Shown here: positions 31,784-39,793 of the stretch, one piece after another | How the letters are laid out: every line of letters starts with the position of its first letter | Numbering within the stretch: position 1 is the first letter of the stretch | Source: Pararhodobacter sp. | Lineage (GTDB): Bacteria; Pseudomonadota; Alphaproteobacteria; Rhodobacterales; Rhodobacteraceae | NCBI GenBank assembly: GCA_020832545.1 | Contig: JAFIEK010000005.1 | Location: 1-64,000, forward strand | Direction of reading: 5' to 3' | DNA: 64,000 nt | The notes under the pieces: model-generated | Told to the model about the DNA's origin: nothing | Seen by the model: only the letters and a program-made list of their open reading frames with translations | Databases searched by the model: none | Program-made: the position numbers and the translations under genes

Positions 31784-33315
31784 CAGGATGGCCAGATCTG
31801 CTTGCCGTCGACCCAGGTGGTGTGAAACCCGATCGAGATGCGGCGCGGGATCTTTACCTTGGCGAGGGGTTTGGTGATGTCTTCGGCGTCAAAGATCAGG
31901 CAGGCCGAGGACCAGTCGTTGCTGTCAGTAACAAACATCACCGGATAGGCCTTGCCCTCGCCGGTCGCCGCATCGGCATTGGCTGACGGCGCAACCGGCG
32001 CCTCTGATCCATAGACCCCTTCGCCATAATCGTAGCGCTGGGTGGTGCCGGTCTCCAGGTCATAGCGCATCAGCCCGTTGAAGGTCTGGCAGCGCCCCTC
32101 AAGCGAGCCTTCCTGCGCAACCGGGATGATCTGGTTGAACGAATAGCGTGATTTGCGGCCCATGTAGTTGGCGTTGACGGTGGGGAACTCGGTGTTGGCG
32201 TCATCCAGCATCCCCTCGCTGACAGCACCCGTGCGGGTGTTGAAAGACCAGCGATACATCACATGGCTGCGGCGGCGATAAGCCATCATCGACGCCAGAT
32301 GCTGGTCGCGTGCGTCCTTCACCGGCATCGGGTCTTCCTGACGGCAGCCATGCATATGCACCCACTCACCCTCTTCCCAGGCGTTCGAGATATGCAGGAC
32401 GTAGCAGGGTTCGCATTCAAACCACTGCACCTTGTCCGAGCGCCCGAACCGGTCGATCAGGCCAAAGCGTGCGGGCTGATCGCGGTGAAAGCCCATCACC
32501 CGGCGGCCGTGTTTCTTCAGGATGTCCACGTCATGGTAGAAGGGCAGGTCATGCAGGATGGCGTAATTCTCGGTCAGGCCCATGTCATGGGGCGAGCGTG
32601 GGCCTTGCAGATCAATCTCGATATCGAACTTGAGCGCACCATCAGGTCCGGCCATGCCATAGCTCATGTAGGGCGGTTCGTCCTGATAATTGAAAAAGAA
32701 CAGATCGCCGGTCCAGGGGTCGGTCTTGGAATGGGCGGAAACCGAATGGTGCAGCTTGCCGCCCAGCGTTTCGCGGCCCGTGGTTTCCAGCGTCAGCGGG
32801 TCCACCTTGTAGGGGTCGCCCGACATATACCACAGCGACAAAAGGCTGCCGTTGTGAAAGATGATATCGGTGTTGGACACATCCTTGATCGGCGAGCCGG
32901 GCAGGCGGAAATCATAGGGACCGGCCAGCCCCGGCCAGATCGCCTTGCCTGCCTTGTCCTCGACAATGAAGGCGCCGTTGCGCAGCCATTTCTGCTTGAA
33001 CCATGCCTTGCCGCCGCGAAAGTAGATCGCCCGCAGCATCGCATCGCCGTCATAGTAGTGATACTTGCTGTTCACCGGCTCAAAGCGCTGCGACGGCCCG
33101 TTCATCACATAGGCGCCGCACAGATCGGCCGGGATCTCGCCCTCAACCTCAAGGTCCTCGGCCTCGTATTCCACATTTGTGGGGGCAAAGGCGCCGTGCA
33201 GATAGGGGTGATCATACCCCCATATCCAGTCCGGGGCGTCAGGTGGCGGCGTGCCGTCGGGCGCGAACTGGCGCACGTTGGCGGCGGTAACGGCAAGCGG
33301 CGTGTCATGGGACAT
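31783..33315 (-). CDS. Carotenoid-oxygenase-family (lignostilbene dioxygenase-like) enzyme
   Basis: This 510-residue member of the RPE65/carotenoid cleavage family is a seven-blade propeller with Fe(II) held by four His. Candidate ligands are in S-V-S-A-H-S-K, R-S-P-H-D-M-G, Y-V-L-H-I-S-N-A-W and the C-terminal I-G-F-H-T-T-W. These enzymes cleave alkene double bonds to two aldehydes. Bacterial relatives outside carotenoid pathways act on lignostilbene, isoeugenol or resveratrol. There are no carotenoid genes nearby. The CoA ligase, thiolase and TRAP genes across the divergent promoter favour catabolism of a phenylpropanoid- or stilbene-like compound. No signal peptide is seen. Confidence 0.88.
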   Translation of the reverse strand: MSHDTPLAVTAANVRQFAPDGTPPPDAPDWIWGYDHPYLHGAFAPTNVEYEAEDLEVEGEIPADLCGAYVMNGPSQRFEPVNSKYHYYDGDAMLRAIYFRGGKAWFKQKWLRNGAFIVEDKAGKAIWPGLAGPYDFRLPGSPIKDVSNTDIIFHNGSLLSLWYMSGDPYKVDPLTLETTGRETLGGKLHHSVSAHSKTDPWTGDLFFFNYQDEPPYMSYGMAGPDGALKFDIEIDLQGPRSPHDMGLTENYAILHDLPFYHDVDILKKHGRRVMGFHRDQPARFGLIDRFGRSDKVQWFECEPCYVLHISNAWEEGEWVHMHGCRQEDPMPVKDARDQHLASMMAYRRRSHVMYRWSFNTRTGAVSEGMLDDANTEFPTVNANYMGRKSRYSFNQIIPVAQEGSLEGRCQTFNGLMRYDLETGTTQRYDYGEGVYGSEAPVAPSANADAATGEGKAYPVMFVTDSNDWSSACLIFDAEDITKPLAKVKIPRRISIGFHTTWVDGKQIWPS

Positions 33316-33343
33316 TGGGACCCTCCGGCGGAAACGTTCTTTA

Positions 33344-33352
33344 ACTAGACCA
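33344..33352. promoter_or_regulatory. Operator half of a divergent pair, oxygenase side
   Basis: ACTAGACCA lies just downstream of a good minus-strand promoter (-35 TTGACA at 33382-33377, -10 GATATT at 33358-33353, 18-base spacing) and 29 bases before the oxygenase start. Its exact reverse complement is at 33534-33542, next to the divergent gene. Confidence 0.55.
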
Positions 33353-33533
33353 AATATCGACTCTTTGACCGGGCCATGTCAAGCGAATACTCCGGTCAGG
33401 GCCGGATTCCCGCCACCCCAGGACAGAGAAGCAGCGTTTTTCACAAGAAAATCAAGTATTCCGCAAAAAAGCAGTTCCGATAGACAAAACTTGGTTTTGA
33501 AAAGCATCATTCTGCTTGATTGAGGTCGCAATC

Positions 33534-33542
33534 TGGTCTAGT
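33534..33542. promoter_or_regulatory. Operator half of a divergent pair, hydrolase side
   Basis: TGGTCTAGT is the exact reverse complement of 33344-33352. It abuts or overlaps a plausible -10 (TAGAAT, 33542-33547, with TTGAGG at 33520-33525) and ends 24 bases before the hydrolase start. The two copies sit symmetrically at the two divergent genes. Confidence 0.55.
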
Positions 33543-33566
33543 AGAATACTTAAAGAGGGAGGACCC

Positions 33567-34286
33567 ATGCAACCTATCGTCTGCATACCCGGCTTGCTGT
33601 GTACCGGCGCGGTCTTTGACGGCTTTGCCAGCGCCCTGCCGAACGGCACGGCGGCGCAGGTTGTGGAGCTGCCTGATTCGGACGATTTCGCTGCCCTCGC
33701 CGCACAGATCGCCCGCCAGCTGCCGGATGAATGCGTGCTGGTCGGCATGTCGATGGGCAGCTATCTGGCGCTTGCTGTGCAGCAGCTGCGGCCACAGGCG
33801 GTGGCGGGGATGGTGCTGATTGGTGCCACGGCCCGCGCCGATACGCCCGAGGCCGCCGAAAACCGGTTCAAAACCGTAAAGTGGGCGCGCAAGGTCGGGA
33901 TGCCGGCGCTGGCGGCCAGTCTGGCTGATTTCCTGTTGGGTGCGGAATCGCGCGACATTGTGGCGTTGCGCAACCAGATCACCGACATGGCGGTGGCCAC
34001 GGGGGGCGATGTATCCGCTCGCCACCAGACCGCGCTGGCCACCCGGCCAGACCAAAGCGCTGCGCTGCCCGGTATCTCTTGCCCGGTGCTGGTGATCACC
34101 GGCAGCGAAGACCGCGTAACTCCGCCTGCTTCGGGCGAAGAGCTGGCGCTTTGCGTTCAGAACGGCCGGCACGTCGTGCTTCAGGGAGCGGGCCATCTGC
34201 CGCTGCTGGAAGCGCCGCGACAGGTGGCCAGCCTTGTGACACGTTTCCTTGCCGAACTGCCCAGAAATGAAAGCCTGCCCGCATGA
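33567..34286 (+). CDS. Alpha/beta hydrolase
   Basis: This 239-residue alpha/beta-fold hydrolase is probably an esterase or a C-C bond hydrolase. The nucleophile elbow is G-M-S-M-G-S-Y, the acid is in I-T-G-S-E-D-R-V-T, and the catalytic His is in Q-G-A-G-H-L-P-L-L-E. The N-terminal C-I-P-G-L-L-C-T-G stretch supplies the oxyanion loop. ATG 33567 follows GAGGGAGGA. It opens a plus-strand operon running through the monooxygenase-like, ligase and thiolase genes and probably the TRAP genes. Its ATGA overlaps with the next gene show tight coupling. Confidence 0.86.
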   Translation: MQPIVCIPGLLCTGAVFDGFASALPNGTAAQVVELPDSDDFAALAAQIARQLPDECVLVGMSMGSYLALAVQQLRPQAVAGMVLIGATARADTPEAAENRFKTVKWARKVGMPALAASLADFLLGAESRDIVALRNQITDMAVATGGDVSARHQTALATRPDQSAALPGISCPVLVITGSEDRVTPPASGEELALCVQNGRHVVLQGAGHLPLLEAPRQVASLVTRFLAELPRNESLPA

Positions 34287-35242
34287 CCCCCGCCGACCGC
34301 CTTCGCCAGCTTCGACTGCCTGCCTTTGCCGCGCCGATGTTCCTTGTCTCATCGCCGGAACTGGTGATCGCCAGCAGCCGCGCCGGGATTGTCGGCAGCT
34401 TTCCCGCCCCCAACCTGCGCACCAGCGCCGAACTGGGCGAATGGATGCGCCAGATCCGCGCGGGGCTGGCCGAACCCGCCACCACCCCCTGGCCCACAGC
34501 CCCCTGGGCGCTGAACCTTGTCACCCATTCCACCAGCCTGCGCCTGCCCACCGATCTGGAGCAGGTGGCCGAGCATCAGCCGCCCATCGTCATCACTGCC
34601 CTTGGCAGCCCCAAGCCGGTCATTCCCACAGTGCATGGCTATGGCGGGCTGGTCTTTGCCGATGTCATCTCTGAGGATCTGGCACGCAAGGCCGCCGATG
34701 CGGGCGTTGACGGGCTGGTGCTGGTCTGCTCTGGCGCGGGTGGCCATACGGGCGAGTTGAGCCCCTTGGTGTTTGTCGAACGGGTGCGGCGCTTCTTTGA
34801 CGGCTATATCGCGCTGGCAGGCGCCATCAACACCGGCGAGGCGATGCTTGCGGCACAGGTGCTGGGCGCGGATTTTGCCTATCTGGGCACGGCTTTCATT
34901 CCCGCGCTGGAAAGCCACGCCAGCGCTGATTACCGCCAGATGCTGATCGACTGCACCGCGCGCGATCTGATGGTGACACGCGCTTTCACCGGGGCGCGTG
35001 CCAGCATGCTGGTGCCCTCGATGCAGCGGATGGGGCTGGACCCCGCCGAGATCGAATTCAAGGTGGCGAAGTTCAATTTCACCGGACGGCAGAATGAAAA
35101 GGTGAAGCCCTGGACCGGGATCTGGGGCGCCGGGCAGGGGGTGGGCCGTGTCGAACAGGCTGAACCCGCCGCCGATATCATTGACCGTCTGGCGCGTGAA
35201 TACGACGCTGCGCGCCGCCGTACTGCGGAGTTGTGCGCATGA
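34283..35242 (+). CDS. Nitronate monooxygenase-like FMN protein (2-nitropropane dioxygenase family)
   Basis: This 319-residue FMN-binding TIM barrel shows the N-terminal L-P-A-F-A-A-P-M-F-L-V-S substrate/flavin segment. It also shows the conserved G-A-G-G-H-T-G with the catalytic His, and G-A-D-F-A-Y-L-G-T-A-F near the phosphate site. The family includes nitronate oxidases, FabK-type enoyl reductases and many proteins of unknown use. Inside a CoA-ligase/thiolase operon, a role on an unsaturated acyl-CoA is as plausible as nitronate oxidation. It overlaps the hydrolase and the ligase genes by ATGA. Confidence 0.85.
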   Translation: MTPADRLRQLRLPAFAAPMFLVSSPELVIASSRAGIVGSFPAPNLRTSAELGEWMRQIRAGLAEPATTPWPTAPWALNLVTHSTSLRLPTDLEQVAEHQPPIVITALGSPKPVIPTVHGYGGLVFADVISEDLARKAADAGVDGLVLVCSGAGGHTGELSPLVFVERVRRFFDGYIALAGAINTGEAMLAAQVLGADFAYLGTAFIPALESHASADYRQMLIDCTARDLMVTRAFTGARASMLVPSMQRMGLDPAEIEFKVAKFNFTGRQNEKVKPWTGIWGAGQGVGRVEQAEPAADIIDRLAREYDAARRRTAELCA

Positions 35243-36942
35243 TCCCCTTTCCCGCCGATCAGGCTGCGCGCTACCGGGCCGAGGGGCATTGGGGCGACCT
35301 GTCACTGCCGCAGATGTTCGCGCAGACCTGCGCCCGAGTGCCTGAGCGTCCGGGACTGATCGACGCGCCCAACCGCACCGAGGTGTTCGAGGGGCCGCCC
35401 CGCCGCCTGACCTATGCGCAGATGGATGCCGAGGTCGCGCGCTACGCCGCGATCTTGCAGGCGCAGGGGTTGGGCAAGGGATCGCTGATTGCCACGCAAC
35501 TGCCCAATATCGCCGAGATGATCCTGATCTATCTGGCGGTTTCCCGGATCGGTGCGGTGCTCAGTCCCATTTCCATGGCCTACCGCGCGGCAGAGTTGCG
35601 CGGGCTGGCGCAGGTGGCAAAGTTCGATGCCTATCTGTCTGTCGGATCATTGCGCGGTCAGCCCTTTTATGCCGAGCGGCTTGCGGCGCTGCCTGCGCAG
35701 GTGTTGCGGCTGGGGCTGGGCAGCGGCCTGCCTGAAGGTGTCACGCGGATTGACACGCTGGTGCCCGACCGCGCCGCCACGCCGGTGACGATTGATGCGG
35801 ATGACCTGTTCGCCGTGTTCTGGACCTCTGGCACCGAGGGCGTGCCCAAGGCCGTGCCCAAGACGCATAACAACATGATGGCCAGTTCGCTGGGGGCTTG
35901 GCGGATTCTGGGCCTGCCGGACGGGGCAAACATTCTGGCGCCGTTTCCCTTTGTGAATGCCGCTGCCATGGGCGGGCTGATGATGTGCTGGATGCGCACG
36001 GCCGGTGCGCTGATTCTGCATCACCCGTTTGAGATTGGCACCTTTCTGCGCCAGCTTGTCGACGAGGATATCGCCTATACGATGGTCGCGCCCACGGTGC
36101 TGGTCTATCTGCGCGACAAGGCCAGTGACCCCGCACTGCAACCCGCGCTGCACAGGCTGCGGGCCATCGGCACCGGCTCAGCCCCGCCTGACCCAGAGGT
36201 GTTTGCCTATTTTCAGGACCAGTTCGCCATTCCGGTGCTCAATTTCTTTGGCTCGAACGAGGGCGCGCAGCTTTGCTCCGGCCCTGACCGCGTGGCTGAC
36301 CCGCGCCGCCGCGCGCGGTTCTTTCCGCGCGACGGCGATGAACATTGGCCGGATGGTGACGGCCTGCGCACCGCCAATGGCGGCACGTTCAAGCTGGTTG
36401 ATCCGGCCTCGGGCGCGGTGGTCAGCGCGGCGGGCGCACTGGGAGAGATGTATATCCGGGGCCCGTCCCTGCTTCCCGGCTATTACTCGACCGCGGGCTA
36501 TGACCGGTCCAAATTCGACCCGGATGGCTTTTTCGCCACGGCCGATCTGTTCCAGATCTCCGATTGCGGGCAGTTCATCTGCTTCCACGCCCGCGCGCGC
36601 GAGTTGATCGTGCGCGGCGGCATGAAAATATCGCCGGTTGAGCTGGATGGCTTTCTGGCCCCCCTGCCCGGCGTGCGTGAACTGGCAGTCGCCCCCTACG
36701 CCGATCCGCAGATGGGTGAAAAGGTCTGTCTGTTTGCGGTGATGGCGCCGGGCGAAAGCCTGACACTGGCCGATGTGCTGGCCTTTTGCGACCATCACGG
36801 GCTGGCCAAGTTCAAATGGCCGGAACGGCTGATCCTGTGTGATACCCTGCCCCGCACCCCCTTGGCCAAGCTGGACCGCAAGGCGCTGGCGCGCCGTCTG
36901 GCCGATGAGGCCGCCTTTCAACAAGGAGCCGAACATGCCTGA
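35239..36942 (+). CDS. Acyl-CoA synthetase (AMP-forming), cyclohexanecarboxylate/aryl type
   Basis: This is a 567-residue ANL ligase. The P-loop is F-W-T-S-G-T-E-G-V-P-K-A; the usual T-T is T-E. The adenylate motif is unusual, with F-G-S-N-E-G in place of Y-G-x-T-E. F-A-T-A-D-L replaces the standard T-G-D, and R-E-L-I-V-R-G-G-M-K-I-S-P and the Lys in P-L-A-K-L-D-R-K follow. These variants resemble cyclohexanecarboxylate- or dihydroxybenzoate-activating ligases more than fatty-acid ligases. It probably activates the acid imported by the TRAP system or released by the hydrolase. It overlaps the upstream gene by ATGA and the thiolase by 8 bases. Confidence 0.87.
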   Translation: MIPFPADQAARYRAEGHWGDLSLPQMFAQTCARVPERPGLIDAPNRTEVFEGPPRRLTYAQMDAEVARYAAILQAQGLGKGSLIATQLPNIAEMILIYLAVSRIGAVLSPISMAYRAAELRGLAQVAKFDAYLSVGSLRGQPFYAERLAALPAQVLRLGLGSGLPEGVTRIDTLVPDRAATPVTIDADDLFAVFWTSGTEGVPKAVPKTHNNMMASSLGAWRILGLPDGANILAPFPFVNAAAMGGLMMCWMRTAGALILHHPFEIGTFLRQLVDEDIAYTMVAPTVLVYLRDKASDPALQPALHRLRAIGTGSAPPDPEVFAYFQDQFAIPVLNFFGSNEGAQLCSGPDRVADPRRRARFFPRDGDEHWPDGDGLRTANGGTFKLVDPASGAVVSAAGALGEMYIRGPSLLPGYYSTAGYDRSKFDPDGFFATADLFQISDCGQFICFHARARELIVRGGMKISPVELDGFLAPLPGVRELAVAPYADPQMGEKVCLFAVMAPGESLTLADVLAFCDHHGLAKFKWPERLILCDTLPRTPLAKLDRKALARRLADEAAFQQGAEHA

Positions 36943-38173
36943 ACCCGTTTATATTCTTGGCGGCGCCCAGACCGATTTCGCCCGCAACTGGCACCGCGAG
37001 GGGCTGGGAATTGACGCGATGATGGCTGAGGCGCTTGAGGCCGGGTTGCAATCCACCAGCCTCGAACACCGCGACATTCAAAGCGTCCATGTCGGCAATT
37101 TCACGGCAGAGCTGTTTTGCGGGCAGGGGCAGTTGGGCGGTATGGTCGCCTCGATGCACCCGGATCTGTCTGGCGTGGCCACGTCGCGGCATGAGGCCGC
37201 CTGTGCCTCGGGTTCAATGGCGATCCTTGCCGCCAGTGCCGAGATCGAGGCCGGGCGCTATGATCTGGTCTGCGCGCTGGGTGTGGAATATATGCGCAAC
37301 GTGCCGGGCCAGCGGGCCGCCGAATATCTGGGTGCCGCCGCCTGGGCCGGGCGTGAGTGGCAGGATGCCACCTATCTCTGGCCCGCCGCGTTCAATGACC
37401 TGATCAGCGCCTATTCCGAGAAGTACGGAACCGTTGATTATTCCCATCTGGGCGAAATCGCGCGCATCAACTATGAAAACGCGCGGCGCAACCCCAACGC
37501 CCAGTCGCGCAAATGGCAGTTCAACGAGCGCTCTTTCACCGAAGATGATGAGGCCAACCCGGTGATCGAGGGCCGGGTGCGGCGCAATGATTGCGGGCAG
37601 GTGACGGATGGCGCTGCGGTCGTCTTTCTGGCCTCGCGCCGCTTTGCCGAGGCCTATGTCAAAAAGCGCGGGCTGAAACTGTCAGACCTTGCCCGGATCG
37701 AAGGCTGGGGCCACCGTACCGCGCCGATGATGCTGCGCGAAAAGCTGAACGAGAGCCGCAATTCGCGCTACGTGTTGCCGCAGGTGCATCAGACGATCCG
37801 CGAGAGCTTTGCGCGGGCAGGTATCGACAGCCCGTTCCAGTTGGACGCTATCGAAACGCATGACTGCTTCGCCATGACTGAATACGCCGCGATTGACAGC
37901 TACGGCATCACCGAACCGGGCGAAAGCTGGAAGGCGGTGGAAGATGGCACAATCGCTGCAAACGGGCGGCTGCCGGTCAACCCCTCGGGCGGGCTGATCG
38001 GGCTGGGCCATCCGGTGGGCGCCACTGGCGTGCGGATGATGCTGGATGGCTACCGTCAGGTCACTGGGCAGGCGCAGGATTGTCAGGTTGAAGGCGCGCG
38101 GCGCCTGGGCCTTTTGAACATCGGCGGATCGACGACCACCATTGCCAGCTTTGTCGTCGGACAGGCGGCATGA
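36935..38173 (+). CDS. Thiolase-family protein (SCP2/acetyl-CoA acetyltransferase type)
   Basis: This 412-residue thiolase-fold protein has the nucleophilic Cys in H-E-A-A-C-A-S-G-S, a His in E-T-H-D-C-F (the N-E-A-F equivalent of SCP2-type thiolases), and N-P-S-G-G-L-I-G-L-G-H-P-V-G-A-T-G. It lacks the second C-x-G catalytic Cys of classic thiolases near the C-terminus, which instead reads L-N-I-G-G-S. This is usual in the SCP2 group. It would split a beta-ketoacyl-CoA formed from the ligase product. AAGGAG precedes ATG 36935, and the ligase overlaps by 8 bases. No acyl-CoA dehydrogenase or hydratase is in the operon, so a complete beta-oxidation route is not encoded here. Confidence 0.88.
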   Translation: MPEPVYILGGAQTDFARNWHREGLGIDAMMAEALEAGLQSTSLEHRDIQSVHVGNFTAELFCGQGQLGGMVASMHPDLSGVATSRHEAACASGSMAILAASAEIEAGRYDLVCALGVEYMRNVPGQRAAEYLGAAAWAGREWQDATYLWPAAFNDLISAYSEKYGTVDYSHLGEIARINYENARRNPNAQSRKWQFNERSFTEDDEANPVIEGRVRRNDCGQVTDGAAVVFLASRRFAEAYVKKRGLKLSDLARIEGWGHRTAPMMLREKLNESRNSRYVLPQVHQTIRESFARAGIDSPFQLDAIETHDCFAMTEYAAIDSYGITEPGESWKAVEDGTIAANGRLPVNPSGGLIGLGHPVGATGVRMMLDGYRQVTGQAQDCQVEGARRLGLLNIGGSTTTIASFVVGQAA

Positions 38174-38205
38174 CGAAAACCGCGTCTTGAGGAGGGCGCG
38201 GGCAC

Positions 38206-38217
38206 TTGGAATACCAA
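38206..38217. promoter_or_regulatory. GntR/FCD-type operator upstream of TRAP system 2
   Basis: TTGGAATACCAA matches 11 of 12 bases of the TTGGTATACCAA core at 10469-10480. It sits in the 60-base gap between the thiolase stop and the TRAP receptor start, about 17 bases before that start, where it could act as a repressor site. Confidence 0.55.
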
Positions 38218-38233
38218 CATCAGGGAGGACACC

Positions 38234-39232
38234 ATGTTGAATCGGACCCTTACCGGCGTCATTGCCGGCCTTGCGCTTGGAGCGACCGCCGGGGCGGCGC
38301 AGGCGCGCGAACTGGCCTTCGCGGTTTTCATCCCCGCCGCGTCACCCACCGTGCAGGCGATCTATGAACCATGGGTAGAATGGTTCAACGAAGAGGCCGC
38401 CGAGGATGGCGTCTCTATCCGGCTTTTTGCCGGTGGCACGCTGGGCCGCAACCCGCTGGCGCAGGCTGAAATGGTGCGTGACGGCGTGGCCGATATCACG
38501 CTGACCGTGCCTTCCTATACGCCCGGCGTTTACCCCGATTATGACATCTTCGAGCTGCCGGGCTTTGCCAATGACACGCGCGAAGGTTCATTGGCGGCGC
38601 TGGAGATGCAGCGCGAAGGGCTGTTGCGCGGATATGAAGATTTTCATGTCGTGGCGATGTATTCCTCAGGTAGTTACATGATCCATTCTCGTAATCCCGT
38701 GGCGTCGGTCGATGACATCTCTGGTCAGCGGTTGCGTGTGGCGGGCCAGATCCAGACCGCTGTCGTTGAGGCGCTTGGCGGCGTGCCGCAAAACCTGGGC
38801 GCGGGCGAGATGGCTGAAAGCATCGACCGGGGGCTGATCGACGGGGCGATGACCGATGCCTCGGTCGCGCGCACCTTCCGTGTGACCGATGTCGCCAACC
38901 ACCATTATGACGCCAATCTGGGTGTGCTGGTCTTTGCCATCGTGATGAACCGCGCCACCTATGAGGGACTGCCGGAAGGGGTGAAAGACCTGCTGGCGCA
39001 GAGCGGCGATTTCATTGTCGCGCGCCAGATCGAAAGCTATGGCCCGGCCATCGCGCGCAATCTGGCGGAATGGGAGGCTGACGCCGACCGCACTGTCACC
39101 TATCCCGATGACGCCGACCGCGCCCGCATCATGGAAGCGGTGCAACCGGTGATCGATCAGGTATCCGCTGCCGCCTCGGATGGTCTGATCGAGGCCTATC
39201 AGGCCAAGCTGGAAGACATCCGCAACCGCTGA
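38234..39232 (+). CDS. TRAP transporter solute-binding protein (DctP family), system 2
   Basis: This 332-residue periplasmic receptor has a signal peptide (hydrophobic core about residues 8-22, cleavage after A-Q-A). DctP-type features are R-L-F-A-G-G-T-L-G and the carboxylate-binding region G-Q-R-L-R-V-A-G. The sequence differs clearly from the system 1 receptor, so the ligand is different. GGGAGGACACC precedes the ATG. It is 60 bases after the thiolase and followed by a UACG-loop hairpin. It may bring in the acid activated by the ligase at 35239. Confidence 0.91.
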   Translation: MLNRTLTGVIAGLALGATAGAAQARELAFAVFIPAASPTVQAIYEPWVEWFNEEAAEDGVSIRLFAGGTLGRNPLAQAEMVRDGVADITLTVPSYTPGVYPDYDIFELPGFANDTREGSLAALEMQREGLLRGYEDFHVVAMYSSGSYMIHSRNPVASVDDISGQRLRVAGQIQTAVVEALGGVPQNLGAGEMAESIDRGLIDGAMTDASVARTFRVTDVANHHYDANLGVLVFAIVMNRATYEGLPEGVKDLLAQSGDFIVARQIESYGPAIARNLAEWEADADRTVTYPDDADRARIMEAVQPVIDQVSAAASDGLIEAYQAKLEDIRNR

Positions 39233-39238
39233 TGCTTC

Positions 39239-39260
39239 GGGGCCGGATACGTCCGGCCCC
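39239..39260 (+). promoter_or_regulatory. Intercistronic hairpin after TRAP receptor gene 2
   Basis: GGGGCCGGA and TCCGGCCCC are perfect 9-base arms closed by a TACG tetraloop, 6 bases after the receptor stop and 29 bases before the small-permease start. Such a compact stem is very stable. It probably protects the receptor mRNA 3-prime end; there is no T-run. Confidence 0.7.
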
Positions 39261-39289
39261 ACCAGACCCTAACCGAGGAGCGCAGCACC

Positions 39290-39790
39290 GTGGCACGCCT
39301 TGAACACTACATGCTTCTCGTCACCCGCGCGGCGGCTGTTCTGGGGGTTTTCTTTCTGTTGATGGTCGCGCTTTTGTCGGTGGCCGATATCATCGTGCGC
39401 GAAATTCAGGGCCGTCCGATCCGGGGCGCCAATGACATCGCGCGGCTGCTGACCATCATCGTTATCGCCGCCTGTTTTCCCGCCGGTCTGCTGGAGCGCC
39501 GCCAGATCAAGGTGGCACTTCTGGGCAGTATCCTGCCGCCGCTGGTCACCCGCGCATTGGAAGCGATGGGTGCGGCACTGACGCTCCTGATGTTCAGCTT
39601 CATCGCCTATTACGTCACGCTTTACGCCCAGCGGGTCACCCTGAGCGCCGAGTATACGATGGTTCTGAACATTCCCATCGCGCCGTGGTGGTGGGCCGCG
39701 AGCGTCTGTTTCTGGGCCTGCATTCCCGCACAGGCCTTCGTGATCGTTGCCGAGGCCCTCGGCCAGCCCCCCAGCCAGATCGAGGACTGA
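39290..39790 (+). CDS. TRAP transporter small permease (DctQ family), system 2
   Basis: This 166-residue protein has four predicted TM helices (about residues 12-34, 44-62, 84-106 and 126-150). The conserved segment after TM1 reads V-A-D-I-I-V-R-E, followed by G-A-N-D-I-A-R-L. The start is GTG 39290 with GAGGAG upstream. It ends 3 bases before the large permease gene. Confidence 0.88.
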   Translation: MARLEHYMLLVTRAAAVLGVFFLLMVALLSVADIIVREIQGRPIRGANDIARLLTIIVIAACFPAGLLERRQIKVALLGSILPPLVTRALEAMGAALTLLMFSFIAYYVTLYAQRVTLSAEYTMVLNIPIAPWWWAASVCFWACIPAQAFVIVAEALGQPPSQIED

Positions 39791-39793
39791 ACC

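Noticed and set aside
30776-33315. Carotenoid biosynthesis locus
   Set aside because: Only the oxygenase family name points that way; no crt genes are present, and the neighbours are catabolic.
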